A stretch of DNA of 64,000 nucleotides from assembly GCA_020636905.1 (NCBI GenBank), contig JACJWX010000001.1, forward strand, positions 1-64,000, read 5' to 3'. Source of the stretch: Actinomycetota bacterium. GTDB lineage: Bacteria > Actinomycetota > Thermoleophilia > Miltoncostaeales > Miltoncostaeaceae. The translations under genes were made by a program, and so were the position numbers. The first letter of the stretch is position 1. Every line of letters starts with the position of its first letter. The notes below the pieces were generated by a model that worked only from the letters and a program-made list of their open reading frames with translations, made no database searches and was not told the DNA's origin. Shown one piece after another: positions 25,018 through 33,700 of this stretch.

Positions 25018-27987
25018 GTGTTGGCGGCTACCATCGACCCTCTGGTGCTCGACGATCTGACACTGCCGCAGCGCCGCGCCGTCACGCATCAGCGCGGCCC
25101 CATGATGGTCATCGCCGGCGCGGGAGCGGGAAAGACCCGCGTCCTGTGCAGCCGCCTCGCGTGGCTCGTGGACCAGGGAGAGGACCCCGCGCGCGTGCTC
25201 GCCGTGACCTTCACCCGGCAGGCCGCCGAGGAACTGCGGGGGCGGGCCGAGGACCTGCTCGGCCGGTCGCACGAGACCCTCCGGGTCAGCACCTTCCACT
25301 CCTGGGCCCAGGACGTGGTGCGCCACCACGGCCTCGAGCGGGGGCTGGTCGCGCCGCGGCGACCCGCCGACCAGGAGGTGCGCAAGATGCTGTTGCTCGA
25401 CCACCTGGGCGACCTGGACCTGCGGCTGCACCGCATCAAGGGTGACCTCGGATTCCTGGTCGACGACTTCGTCACCCGCATCGACCGGTGCCGCGACGAG
25501 CTGGTGGGCGCACGCGACTACCTGGACTGGGCCACCTCGGCCGTGCAGGAGGCGCGCAGCGCCGCCGAGGAGACGCGCGCCCGCCGGGAGCTGGAGTTCG
25601 CGCGCGTCTTCGACGCCCACGACAGCCTGCTCGCCGAAGAGGGCCTCGAGGACTTCGGGATGTCCATCGTCCGGGCACTCGAACTCGTCCGCGAGCACCA
25701 CGACATCCGCGAAGCCGTACGCCATGAGGCGCAGCACGTCATGGTGGACGAGTTCCAGGACACCAACCACGCTCAGACCGAGCTGCTGATGGCGGTCATG
25801 GACCCCGCGGGCAGCCTGGTCGTGGTGGGCGACGACGACCAGGGCATCTATCGGTTCCGAGGCGCTTCGGGCAAGAACATGGCCGATTTCCGGCGGGCGT
25901 TCCCGGACGCTCCGGAGGTGCGGCTGGAGGTCAACTACCGCTCGACGCAGGCCATCCTCGACGGCGCCGGAGCCGTCGTGGCGCCGATTCCCGAACGAGC
26001 GCCGAAGCATCTGCTGGCACGGCCCGACGCGTCGGGGCCGCCGCCGCGCTTCTGGGTCGCCGCCGACCCCGCGGCGCAGGCACGCGCCGTGGCGGAGGAG
26101 GTCCGCCGCCTGGCCGAGGAGGGCGTCCCCTATGAGGAACAGGCCATCCTCATGCGCGCGGTCCGGCTCGAGTCGGGGCCCATCGTCCGGGCGCTCGAGG
26201 TGGCTGGCATCCCGCATCAGGTTCGCGGCGGGGTGGGACTCATGGAGCGGCGTGAGGTCCGTACGGCGATCGCCTGGCTGCGGGCGGCGGTGGATCCCAC
26301 CGACGGCCAGGCGCATCTGCGGATCCTCGCCGCACCGGAGATCGAGGCACCCTGGAACGCCGTCGCGGCGGCGGTGGCCGCACACCGCAAGGGTCCCGTG
26401 TCCGAGGCCGTCATCGCGGCGATCGCCGACGCGGGTGGCTCGGACCGGTTCGCCACGCTGCTCGCCGAGGTGGGGCGCGCGGCGGCCGAGGACCCGCCCG
26501 CGACCGCCATCCGCACCGTTCTGGACACCACCGGCCTGCGCGCGGCCGCGATCGCGGCCGGCAGCGCGGAGGGCGCGTCCCGGCTCGCGGCACTCGCCGC
26601 CCTGGAGCGGGTGGTCGTCGAGCTGGCCGACGCCCGGCCGGATCTCAGCACGTCCGATCTCGCGGTACTGCTCTGGAGCCTCGCCGAGATGGGGTACCGG
26701 GGTGACCCGGGCACTCCGGCGGAGCGTCGCGGCGTGCAGGTCATGACCGTGCACCAGGCCAAGGGGCTCGAGTTCGACGCCGTGTTCGTGGTGGGCTTCA
26801 CCCACGCCGGCTGGCCGGGCCGCAACCGCCCCGGGCCGGACATTCCCGACGCGTTGATCCCCGAATCGATTCCTCGCGATGCCGGCGCCCACGACGCCGA
26901 GTCGCGTCGACTGGCCTATGTCGCGATGACGCGCGCCCGCAAGCACCTGACGCTGTGCTGGACGGCGGCGTCCGACGGCGGAGTTCCCCAGCGCGTGTCC
27001 CACTTCGCCGAGGAGTCCATGGACGCCCTGGGCGGCGTGTCTCCTGAGGAGGTCGGCGGCGGTCCGGAGCCCGGCCTGCTCGACGCCATCGGCCGGGCAC
27101 GCGACGCCCTGGAGACCGCCACCATGGCCGCGGCGCGCGAGCCGGACCGGCAGGAGCTGCGCGACGCAGTCGCCGCCGCCGCCCAGGGTCTGGTCCAGGC
27201 CCGGGCGGACGCCCTTCATCCGTTGCCGCCTCCTCCCGCCCCGGCCTCCCCGCCCCGGATTGCCCGCCCGGGGGTCTCCACCTCCGTCACCGGTATCGCC
27301 CGCTATCGGAGTTGCCCGCTGCAGTACCGGTACGCCCACGTCGACCACGTGCCGCCCCGACCGGACCCGACCCGTGAGGTGGGGGTCGCGGCCCATTCGG
27401 CGCTGCAGGCACACATGTACCCGGGGAGCCCCGAGCCGGACGCCAACGCCATCCACGCGCGCTTCGCCGCCGAGCTGCGCCACCACGGCGTGCAGGACAC
27501 GGCCCAGGCCAAACATGCCCTGGCGCTCGCCGCGGAGTCGTTTCCCAAGCTGGTCAGGCGGACGCTCGCCAGCGGGGTCAGCCCCGTCGCCGTGGAGCGG
27601 CCGTTCACCCTGGCGCTCGGACCGCACCGCGTGCGCGGGCGGATCGACCGCGTGGACCGATCGCCGGACGGCGGCTACGCGCTGGTGGACTACAAGACCG
27701 GCAGCCCCCCGAAGGCCGGCGCCGACCACGAGGGCCGCTTCGTGTTGCGCCTCTACCTGGCAGGGGTCCGAGAGGCATGGGAGGTCGAGCCCACACGGGC
27801 GATTCTCGAGTACGTTCTGGAGGACGACACCCGTCGTGAACACCCCGAAGCAGAGGAGATGGCGATCGCATTGGACGAGGCCCGCGCCACACTCGACGAC
27901 ATCGCCGCCGAGCGGTTCGAGCCGACGCCCGGTTGGTCGTGTCGCACCTGCGACTACCGGCTGCTGTGTCCCGCGGTGGACCGGTGA
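25018..27987 (+). CDS. UvrD-family helicase fused to a PD-(D/E)XK nuclease with a cysteine cluster
   Basis: A 989-residue SF1A DNA helicase-nuclease. Motifs: Walker A VIAGAGAGKT (31-40), Ia FTRQAAEEL, II VDEFQDTN, III GDDDQGIYRFRG, IV NYRSTQ, V MTVHQAKGLEFDAVFVVG and VI YVAMTRARKHLTLCW. The C-terminal nuclease has CPLQYRYAHVD, RGRIDRVD and VDYKTG, then CRTCDYRLLC. With the earlier Cys this fits the Fe-S-stapled nuclease of AddB/AdnA-type enzymes. It probably resects double-strand breaks. The GTG at 25018 is used; a GTG at 25045 is possible. Confidence 0.93.
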   Translation: MLAATIDPLVLDDLTLPQRRAVTHQRGPMMVIAGAGAGKTRVLCSRLAWLVDQGEDPARVLAVTFTRQAAEELRGRAEDLLGRSHETLRVSTFHSWAQDVVRHHGLERGLVAPRRPADQEVRKMLLLDHLGDLDLRLHRIKGDLGFLVDDFVTRIDRCRDELVGARDYLDWATSAVQEARSAAEETRARRELEFARVFDAHDSLLAEEGLEDFGMSIVRALELVREHHDIREAVRHEAQHVMVDEFQDTNHAQTELLMAVMDPAGSLVVVGDDDQGIYRFRGASGKNMADFRRAFPDAPEVRLEVNYRSTQAILDGAGAVVAPIPERAPKHLLARPDASGPPPRFWVAADPAAQARAVAEEVRRLAEEGVPYEEQAILMRAVRLESGPIVRALEVAGIPHQVRGGVGLMERREVRTAIAWLRAAVDPTDGQAHLRILAAPEIEAPWNAVAAAVAAHRKGPVSEAVIAAIADAGGSDRFATLLAEVGRAAAEDPPATAIRTVLDTTGLRAAAIAAGSAEGASRLAALAALERVVVELADARPDLSTSDLAVLLWSLAEMGYRGDPGTPAERRGVQVMTVHQAKGLEFDAVFVVGFTHAGWPGRNRPGPDIPDALIPESIPRDAGAHDAESRRLAYVAMTRARKHLTLCWTAASDGGVPQRVSHFAEESMDALGGVSPEEVGGGPEPGLLDAIGRARDALETATMAAAREPDRQELRDAVAAAAQGLVQARADALHPLPPPPAPASPPRIARPGVSTSVTGIARYRSCPLQYRYAHVDHVPPRPDPTREVGVAAHSALQAHMYPGSPEPDANAIHARFAAELRHHGVQDTAQAKHALALAAESFPKLVRRTLASGVSPVAVERPFTLALGPHRVRGRIDRVDRSPDGGYALVDYKTGSPPKAGADHEGRFVLRLYLAGVREAWEVEPTRAILEYVLEDDTRREHPEAEEMAIALDEARATLDDIAAERFEPTPGWSCRTCDYRLLCPAVDR

Positions 27988-28865
27988 CCACGATCGCCGA
28001 CATTCGCCCGGGGACCCCGTTCGAGGGGATCTACGCCGTTCGTGACGTCGAGCGTCGGCTCGCCCGCAACGGCAAGCCGTTCCTCTCGCTGACACTCGGG
28101 GACGCCACCGGGAACGCACGGGCGCTCGTGTTCGACCAGGCCGACTGGTTCGCCGAGCGCCTCAGCGAGGGCGCGGTGGTGCGGGTCACCGGACGGGCCG
28201 AGGAACGGGGCGGACGGCGCGAGCTGGTGGTGAGCCACGTCCGCGAGGCCGAGCAGGAGTCCGAAACCCCGGACCTCGTGCCGCGCAGCCACCGTGATTC
28301 CGAAGAGCTCTTCGGTTTTGTGCTGCATCTGGCCGACGAGGTCGGCGACCCCGGTTACCGCGCGGTTCTGGGTGCCCTCACGGGCGACGAGCGCCTGGCC
28401 GGGGCGTGGCGGCGCGTGCCCTGCACGCGGAGCGGGCACCACGCGTACGTGGGCGGGCTGGTGGAGCACACGGTCGGCGTGGCCGCGCTCTGCCAGACCC
28501 TGTGCACCTGGCACCCCCGCCTCGACGCCGACCTGCTCGTCACGGCGGCGCTCGTCCACGATCTGGGCTACACCCGGGCGTGGCGGGTGGGGTCCACGTT
28601 CGAGGTCACCGAGGAGGGGCGGCTGCTGGGGCATCTCGCACTCGGCGCCGAGATCGTCGGGGACGCCTGCCGTCGAACCGGGCTGGCCGAGCCGCAGCGT
28701 CTGTCGCTGCTGCACTGCATCGCCTGGCATCACGGGCCGCCGGGCGGCGCCGCGCTCGCCCAGGCGAGCCCCGAGGCGCTGGCGCTCTACCGGGGCAACG
28801 CCATGGAGGTCCAGGTCAAGGCGCGGCTGGAAGGCGCCGGGATCGACGCGGCGCCCTCGGCCTGA
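27984..28865 (+). CDS. OB-fold plus HD-domain nuclease-like protein (YhaM-like)
   Basis: A 293-residue protein whose layout matches YhaM-type 3'-5' exoribonucleases. An N-terminal OB fold (about 1-85; FEGIYAVRDVERRLARNGKP, LTLGDATGNARALVF) precedes an HD phosphohydrolase domain (GHHAYVGGLVEHTVGVAALC, AALVHDLGY, IAWHHGPPGG). The GTG start overlaps the helicase stop (GTGA), tying it to the DNA-end-processing enzyme. It could be an RNase or a single-strand DNA exonuclease; the coupling favours nucleic-acid repair, which is an inference. Confidence 0.88.
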   Translation: MTTIADIRPGTPFEGIYAVRDVERRLARNGKPFLSLTLGDATGNARALVFDQADWFAERLSEGAVVRVTGRAEERGGRRELVVSHVREAEQESETPDLVPRSHRDSEELFGFVLHLADEVGDPGYRAVLGALTGDERLAGAWRRVPCTRSGHHAYVGGLVEHTVGVAALCQTLCTWHPRLDADLLVTAALVHDLGYTRAWRVGSTFEVTEEGRLLGHLALGAEIVGDACRRTGLAEPQRLSLLHCIAWHHGPPGGAALAQASPEALALYRGNAMEVQVKARLEGAGIDAAPSA

Positions 28866-28872
28866 GTCTCCC

Positions 28873-29991
28873 TCAGCGGATGCTCGGCGGTCGGTAGGTG
28901 TCGCTGCTGCCGTCGCGGGAGAAGACGAGCTGCCACAGGTGGAGGCTCCGGGCCCGGAACATCCCGGCTGAGGCGAGCAGGTAGAAGCGCCACATGCGCC
29001 GGAAGCGTTCGCCGTAGCCGGGGAGGTCCGGCCATGCGGCCTCGACGTTCCGGTGCCATGCCATGAGCGTCCGATCGTAGTCTGGCCCGAAGTTCTGCCA
29101 GTCCTCCAGCACCAGCAGTCCCTCGGCGGCCGCCGTGATCTGGGCGGCGGAGGGAAGCATCGAGTTCGGGAAGATGTAGCGGTTGATCCACGCGTCGGCG
29201 GTCCGCCGGGACGTCCCCGCGCCGATCGTGTGCAGCAGCGCGAGCCCGTCGGGGTCGGCGAGATTCCGTCGCAGGACCTCCATGAACGCGCGGTGGTTGC
29301 GCACACCCACGTGCTCGAACATGCCGATCGAGTACACCCGGTCGAACCGCTCGTCGACGTTCCGGTAGTCCTGGAGACGGATCTCGACGGGGAGGCCGGC
29401 ACAGTGTTCGCGGGCCAGCGCCGCCTGTTCCCGGGAGATCGTGACCCCGACGACCTCGCAGCCGTTCGCCTCGGCGAAGTGTCGGGCGGCGCCGCCCCAC
29501 CCGCATCCGACGTCCAGCAGCCGCATGCCGGGTTCGAGCCGCAGCTTGTTGGCGACGAGCCGGAGCTTGGCCTCCTGCGCAGCGTCGAGATCGGACGCGT
29601 CTCGCCAGTACGCGCAGCTGTAGATCATTCGCCGGTCGAGCATCCGCGCATAGAGGTCGTTGCCGATGTCGTAGTGGCGCACCCCCACCTCGCGTGAGCG
29701 CTCGCGGGTCTGCGGGTTGCGCACTCGGGTCGCGGCGCTCCTGACGAGATCGAGCGGCGTCGCCAGCCGGGACGCCACGTCGACGCGCTGCGCCCGCGCA
29801 ACCAGCTCGTCGACCCGCTCCGCGTCCCACCAGCCGTCCATGTACGACTCGCCGACACCGAGGGTTCCCCGGGTCAGCACCCGCCGGAACACCCGGTCGT
29901 CGTGAACCCGGACATCCCACGGCCGGTCGCCGTCGAGTTCGATCCCCGCCGGCCGGATCACTCGCTGGACGAGTCGCCGGGACACCCCCAT
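28873..29991 (-). CDS. cfa: Cyclopropane-fatty-acyl-phospholipid synthase family methyltransferase
   Basis: A 372-residue SAM-dependent enzyme that adds a methylene bridge to unsaturated phospholipid chains. The N-terminal lipid-binding part has LGVGESYMDGWWDAERVDEL, followed by HYDIGNDLYARMLDRRMIYS and the SAM site LLDVGCGWGGAARHFAE. IGMFEHVGVRNH and WINRYIFPNSMLPS are also typical. Length is near the usual 380 residues. The ATG has TACGCT ending 6 nt upstream and no ribosome site (leaderless). It converges with the OB/HD gene with 7 nt between stops. Confidence 0.93.
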   Translation of the reverse strand: MGVSRRLVQRVIRPAGIELDGDRPWDVRVHDDRVFRRVLTRGTLGVGESYMDGWWDAERVDELVARAQRVDVASRLATPLDLVRSAATRVRNPQTRERSREVGVRHYDIGNDLYARMLDRRMIYSCAYWRDASDLDAAQEAKLRLVANKLRLEPGMRLLDVGCGWGGAARHFAEANGCEVVGVTISREQAALAREHCAGLPVEIRLQDYRNVDERFDRVYSIGMFEHVGVRNHRAFMEVLRRNLADPDGLALLHTIGAGTSRRTADAWINRYIFPNSMLPSAAQITAAAEGLLVLEDWQNFGPDYDRTLMAWHRNVEAAWPDLPGYGERFRRMWRFYLLASAGMFRARSLHLWQLVFSRDGSSDTYRPPSIR

Positions 29992-30034
29992 GGAGCGAGC
30001 GTACCCCCGCGTGTCATCTCAGCGGGAGATCGCG

Positions 30035-30062
30035 GGCGCGGACCCCGTGTCGGGCCCGCGCC
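30035..30062 (-). terminator. Terminator hairpin after the small minus-strand gene
   Basis: GGCGCGG (30035-30041) and CCGCGCC (30056-30062) form a 7-bp stem with a 14-nt loop just downstream, on the minus strand, of the gene ending at 30075. Confidence 0.45.
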
Positions 30063-30074
30063 GCAGTGAGGTGC

Positions 30075-30296
30075 TCAGTCGCCGCCGAAGCCGACCCGGC
30101 CGGCGCCGGCCGGGGGAACACGGACGTACACGAGGGCGTCCAGGTTGACCCACGTGGAGTCCTCGACGCCGGTGATCTCGGTCCAGCCCGATCCGGAACC
30201 GAGTGTGGAGGTCAGTGCGGCAGCGGCTTCTTCATTGATGGTCACCTGGGTGACGCCGCCGCCGGTGAACCCCAGCTCCAGCCGTCGAGTCGCCAT
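30075..30296 (-). CDS. Small conserved-looking protein
   Basis: A 73-residue protein with no recognised family. It looks like a compact beta domain: RRLELGFTGGGVTQVTIN, a helix EEAAAALTSTLG, then WTEITGVEDSTWVNLDALVYVRVPP. The last strand pattern (W-V-N-L-D-x-V-x-Y-V-R-V) is common in small actinobacterial proteins of unknown role. GGAGGA precedes the ATG at good spacing. It lies 45 nt downstream of the DUF4386 gene and may be its operon partner. Confidence 0.75.
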   Translation of the reverse strand: MATRRLELGFTGGGVTQVTINEEAAAALTSTLGSGSGWTEITGVEDSTWVNLDALVYVRVPPAGAGRVGFGGD

Positions 30297-30341
30297 GCGT
30301 CTTCCTCCACACGTGTCGATGGTCAAGCGAACCAATCAATC

Positions 30342-31037
30342 CTAGGGCACCTCGGGCGCGGGAGCGGTCGCGCGGATTCCGAACACCAGCAGGTAGCCGA
30401 TCATCCAGAACTCACCGACGGTGGCGATGGCGGTGAGCACGCCCGCGATGGCTCCGGGGGCATCCGGGGCGAGCTGCCCGACGTACGACGCCAGGATGTA
30501 TCCCACGCCGCCGACGACGAGGAACCAGCCGAGCGCGGCCGGCATGACCCTGGCCTTCAGCACGACCCAGCCCATGGGGATGAGCCAGAGGCCGAAGAAG
30601 AGCCCGCCGATGTCCCAGAGGCCGTTGCTGAGGTGGTAGAGCAGCTGCGCGGTGCCGGCCTGGTCTCCGCCCGGGGCCAGCGACGCGTCGCCGGCGACGG
30701 CGAGTGCCGAGGCGGTGCAGACGGTGCCCACGAGGATCGCCGCGGCGTTGACCAGGCCGAACCCGGCGATCGATGCCGCGGACAGCCGGTCGTATGCGCG
30801 GAACAGGCGGTAGAACCCCATCGCCGCCAGCGCCTGGGCCACGACCACGGTGAGGTCGGCGGCGATCCCGAACCGGGCGAGGGTGTCGTGCTCGACCAGA
30901 TTGGCCAGTGTCGCCGCGGCGTCGCCGTCAGCCCAGATCTGCGCGCGGGCGACGAAGAAGCCCAGGACACCGGAGATCGCGATCGCCAGATAGAAGAGCC
31001 CGGTCCATCGGGCTGTGGTGCGTGCTGAAGTCGCCAT
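30342..31037 (-). CDS. DUF4386 family membrane protein
   Basis: A 231-residue integral membrane protein with six or seven hydrophobic segments. The opening ARTTARWTGLFYLAIAISGV, then LYHLSNGLWDIGGLFFGLWLIPMGWVVLKA and ALGWFLVVGGVGYI, are the DUF4386 signature. It is transcribed from a TTGCCA-N18-TATGGT promoter that contains an operator of the divergent TetR regulator in its spacer, so it is almost certainly repressed by that protein. The transported or sensed ligand is unknown. Confidence 0.9.
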   Translation of the reverse strand: MATSARTTARWTGLFYLAIAISGVLGFFVARAQIWADGDAAATLANLVEHDTLARFGIAADLTVVVAQALAAMGFYRLFRAYDRLSAASIAGFGLVNAAAILVGTVCTASALAVAGDASLAPGGDQAGTAQLLYHLSNGLWDIGGLFFGLWLIPMGWVVLKARVMPAALGWFLVVGGVGYILASYVGQLAPDAPGAIAGVLTAIATVGEFWMIGYLLVFGIRATAPAPEVP

Positions 31038-31081
31038 TCCTCGTCCGCCTTGGTGAGTGGTGTGCCGTGCATCTCGCACCA

Positions 31082-31129
31082 GTACTTAGTACGGTACGTG
31101 TCATGCGGAACCATAGACGTACTAAGTAC
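31082..31129. promoter_or_regulatory. Paired operators of the TetR regulator
   Basis: GTACTTAGTAC (31082-31092) and GTACTAAGTAC (31119-31129) are near-perfect palindromes that are reverse complements of each other and share the downstream extension CGGT. They lie 37 nt apart in the divergent promoter region of the DUF4386 and TetR genes. The second sits inside the DUF4386 promoter spacer. Confidence 0.75.
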
Positions 31130-31139
31130 GGTTTGGCAA
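31110..31139 (-). promoter_or_regulatory. DUF4386 promoter overlapping the operator
   Basis: On the minus strand TTGCCA (31134-31139) and TATGGT (31110-31115) are 18 nt apart, and the spacer holds the palindrome GTACTAAGTAC. Bound repressor would block RNA polymerase directly. Confidence 0.6.
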
Positions 31140-31167
31140 GTGGCGGATTTGGATCGGAGGTCGATCA

Positions 31168-31830
31168 ATGAGTGCGCGACCCGCCAGGACCCGCCTCTCA
31201 CCGGCGCGCGTGATCACGGGCGCGGTCGATCTGGCCGACGACATCGGGGTGGATGCGGTGACCATCCGGCGCCTTGCCGACCATCTCGGCGTGAAGCCGA
31301 TGAGCATCTACCACCACGTCGCCTCGAAGGACGAGATCATCGACGGGATGGTCGAAGCGGTATTCGCCGAGATCGCGCTGCCATCCGATGATGCGGACTG
31401 GCGCACCGCCATCCGCGGGCGTTGCGCCTCCGCGAGGGTGGTGCTGGCGCGCCACCCCTGGGCGCCGCCCCTCATGGACTCACGCATCAGTCCCGGGCCG
31501 GCCCAGCTCCGGCAACACGACGCCGTCATCGGAGCGCTGCTCGCCGGCGGCCTCTCCTTCTCGCTGGCCGCGCACGCGTACGCCATCCTCGACGCCTTCG
31601 TCTACGGGTTCGCGCTCCAGGAGGCGAGCATGCCGGCCACTGGCGGCGACGAACTCGCGACGCTGGCGACCGACATCGTCGCGGCGCTTCCCGCGGACGA
31701 GTACCCGAACTTCGCCGCCTTCGCCACTCACGTCGCCCTCCAGCCCGGGTACGACTTCGGCGCGTCGTTCGACTTCGGGCTCGGGCTCATCCTCGACGGC
31801 CTCGAGGCGGCACGGCGCGCCGAGCGCTGA
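31168..31830 (+). CDS. TetR/AcrR-family transcriptional regulator
   Basis: A 220-residue repressor. The N-terminal helix-turn-helix (about 10-55) has VTIRRLADHLGVKPMSIYHHVASKDEIIDGM. The C-terminal ligand domain is of the TetR_C type (HAYAILDAFVYGFALQEA, FDFGLGLILDGLE). It is divergent from DUF4386, with two shared palindromic operators between them, the classic autoregulated repressor/target pair. CGGAGGT precedes the ATG. The inducer is unknown. Confidence 0.93.
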   Translation: MSARPARTRLSPARVITGAVDLADDIGVDAVTIRRLADHLGVKPMSIYHHVASKDEIIDGMVEAVFAEIALPSDDADWRTAIRGRCASARVVLARHPWAPPLMDSRISPGPAQLRQHDAVIGALLAGGLSFSLAAHAYAILDAFVYGFALQEASMPATGGDELATLATDIVAALPADEYPNFAAFATHVALQPGYDFGASFDFGLGLILDGLEAARRAER

Positions 31831-31906
31831 TCCCGGGGCCCGGCTTGGCCCGTCGCCGATCCGGCAGACTGTGAGCGAGCCCACCCCGACCGAGGAAACC
31901 CGGCCG

Positions 31907-32140
31907 ATGTCCGTGCACGTCTTTGACCTGAACGAGAAGGCCACCCATGAGCTGGTGGCCGAGCAGTTGCACACCCTCGCCAACCAGCTGGCCGCGGGCG
32001 AGCTCCACCTCGCCTACGACGAATGGCATCCGGCCACGGTGGTCGTGGACCCGGTCGAGGTGACCGTGGACCTCAAGGAGAAGCGTCACAACGTCGAGCT
32101 GCACATCGACATCCGCTGGCCGAAGCCCGCGGCGCGGTGA
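31907..32140 (+). CDS. Amphi-Trp-like small protein
   Basis: A 77-residue protein. The predicted helix ATHELVAEQLHTLANQLAAGE followed by LHLAYDEWHPATVVVDPVEVTVDLKEKR and VELHIDIRWPKP resembles amphi-Trp domain proteins: a helix plus strands and a conserved Trp near the end. The ATG at 31907 has GAGGAA about 10 nt upstream; a GTG at 31871 is in frame but without a ribosome site. Function of the family is unknown. It lies 76 nt after the TetR gene and could be in the same transcript. Confidence 0.7.
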   Translation: MSVHVFDLNEKATHELVAEQLHTLANQLAAGELHLAYDEWHPATVVVDPVEVTVDLKEKRHNVELHIDIRWPKPAAR

Positions 32141-32214
32141 CCCCGTGCGGGTGTTCCGCACGAACGCCGTCCATATCTGCTGAAATACCGCCACTGCGCG
32201 ACCGCCGACTCCCC

Positions 32215-32308
32215 TAGCCTATGGGGACATCGCGGGCGCAAGAACCCGCACCCCCGGGCGGCGCACGTGCCGCGACCGGGTGAACTGCACCACGTCCTTG
32301 GAGACCAC
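32215..32308 (+). promoter_or_regulatory. Promoter element and structured leader of the inositol synthase gene
   Basis: TAGCCT (32215-32220) is a -10-like hexamer. The following roughly 85-nt leader contains GCGGG/CCCGC (32232-32236 with 32245-32249) and GCGGC/GCCGC (32258-32262 with 32269-32273). A long structured leader contrasts with the leaderless genes nearby. No known riboswitch was recognised and no good -35 was found. Confidence 0.4.
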
Positions 32309-33631
32309 ATGGCATTGGAGTCCGCTGTCGAGATCGCCCCCGCGAAGGGAAAGCTCGGGGTGCTGTTGCCCGGGATGGGCGCGGTCGGCACGACCTTCAT
32401 CGCTGGCGTGCTGGCGGTTCGTCGGGGTCTGGCGCAGCCCATCGGCAGCCTGACCCAGATGGGCACGATCCGCCTGGGCAAGCGAACCGACGACAACGTC
32501 CAGCCGATCCGCGAGTACCTTCCGCTGGCCGACCTCGACGATCTGGTCTTCGGCGGCTGGGACGTCTTCAGCGACGACGCGTACGTCGCCGCCGAGCGCG
32601 CCGGGGTGCTCGAGCCGCCGCTCCTGGCGGAGCTCGCCGAAGAGCTGCGGGCCATCAAGCCCATGCCGGCCGTCTTCGAGCAGGAGTACGTCCGCAACCT
32701 GCACGGTGACAACGTCAAGCCCGAGGGCACCAAGATGGACTGGGCGATGCACCTCATCGAGGACATCGAGGCGTTCCAGAAGCAGCACGGCTGCGACCGG
32801 CTCGTCGGCGTCTGGTGCGGCTCCACCGAGATCTACAAGGAACCCACTGCGGTCCACCAGTCGATCGACGCGTTCGAGGAGGGCCTGCGCCAGAGCGATC
32901 CGGACATCGCCCCGAGCCAGATCTACGCGTACGCGTTCATGAAGCTCGGGATCCCGTTCGCCAACGGCGCGCCCAACCTGACCCTCGACTTCCCCGCCAT
33001 CCTCGAGCTGGCGAAGGAGAACCAGGTCGCCGTCACCGGCAAGGACTTCAAGACCGGCCAGACGCTGATGAAGACCATCCTCGCCCCCGGTCTCAAGGCG
33101 CGCATGCTCGGCGTCCACGGGTGGTACTCCACCAACATCCTGGGCAACCGCGACGGCGAGGTCCTGGACGACCCGGACAGCTTCAAGACCAAGGAGGTCT
33201 CGAAGCTCGGCGTGCTCGACACGATCTTCGAGCCGCAGCGCAACCCGGAGCTCTACGGCGACATCCATCACGTCGTCCGCATCAATTACTACCCCCCGCG
33301 CGGTGACAACAAGGAGGGGTGGGACAACATCGACATCTTCGGGTGGCTCGGTTACCCGATGCAGATCAAGATCGATTTCCTCTGCCGCGACTCCATCCTC
33401 GCCGCGCCGATCGTGCTGGACCTGGTCCTCTTCCTGGACCTGGCCCGCCGCGCCGGCCTCACCGGGGTGCAGGAGTGGCTCAGCTTCTACTGGAAGAGCC
33501 CCCAGCCCGTGGCTCCCGGCGTCTACCCTGAGCACGACCTGTTCATCCAGCTCACCAAGCTGAAGAACACCCTCCGGCACCTGAAGGGCGACGAACCCAT
33601 CACCCACCTGGGCGCCGAGTACTACCAGTAG
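32309..33631 (+). CDS. ino1: Inositol-3-phosphate synthase
   Basis: A 440-residue NAD-dependent enzyme converting glucose-6-phosphate to inositol-3-phosphate, the precursor of phosphatidylinositol and, in some actinobacteria, mycothiol. The NAD site is VLLPGMGAVGTTFIAGVLA. GVWCGSTEIYKEPTAVHQS, VTGKDFKTGQTLMKTILAPG, GWYSTNILGNRDGEVLDDP, VRINYYPPRGDNKEGWDNID and the C-terminal Lys-rich LTKLKNTLRHLK fit the family. GGAG lies 5 nt before the ATG. A strong bidirectional terminator follows. Confidence 0.95.
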   Translation: MALESAVEIAPAKGKLGVLLPGMGAVGTTFIAGVLAVRRGLAQPIGSLTQMGTIRLGKRTDDNVQPIREYLPLADLDDLVFGGWDVFSDDAYVAAERAGVLEPPLLAELAEELRAIKPMPAVFEQEYVRNLHGDNVKPEGTKMDWAMHLIEDIEAFQKQHGCDRLVGVWCGSTEIYKEPTAVHQSIDAFEEGLRQSDPDIAPSQIYAYAFMKLGIPFANGAPNLTLDFPAILELAKENQVAVTGKDFKTGQTLMKTILAPGLKARMLGVHGWYSTNILGNRDGEVLDDPDSFKTKEVSKLGVLDTIFEPQRNPELYGDIHHVVRINYYPPRGDNKEGWDNIDIFGWLGYPMQIKIDFLCRDSILAAPIVLDLVLFLDLARRAGLTGVQEWLSFYWKSPQPVAPGVYPEHDLFIQLTKLKNTLRHLKGDEPITHLGAEYYQ

Positions 33632-33655
33632 TCGGACGGGCCCGGTTCGACCGGG

Positions 33656-33697
33656 CACCGCCCCCGCGCCGCCAGGGATGTGGCGCGGGGGGCGGTG
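33656..33697. terminator. Strong bidirectional terminator
   Basis: CACCGCCCCCGCGCC (33656-33670) pairs with a 16-nt arm at 33682-33697 with one bulge, preceded by a second hairpin GCCCGG/CCGGGC at 33640-33656. It separates the convergent inositol synthase and HD-GYP genes. Confidence 0.8.
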
Positions 33698-33700
33698 CGG

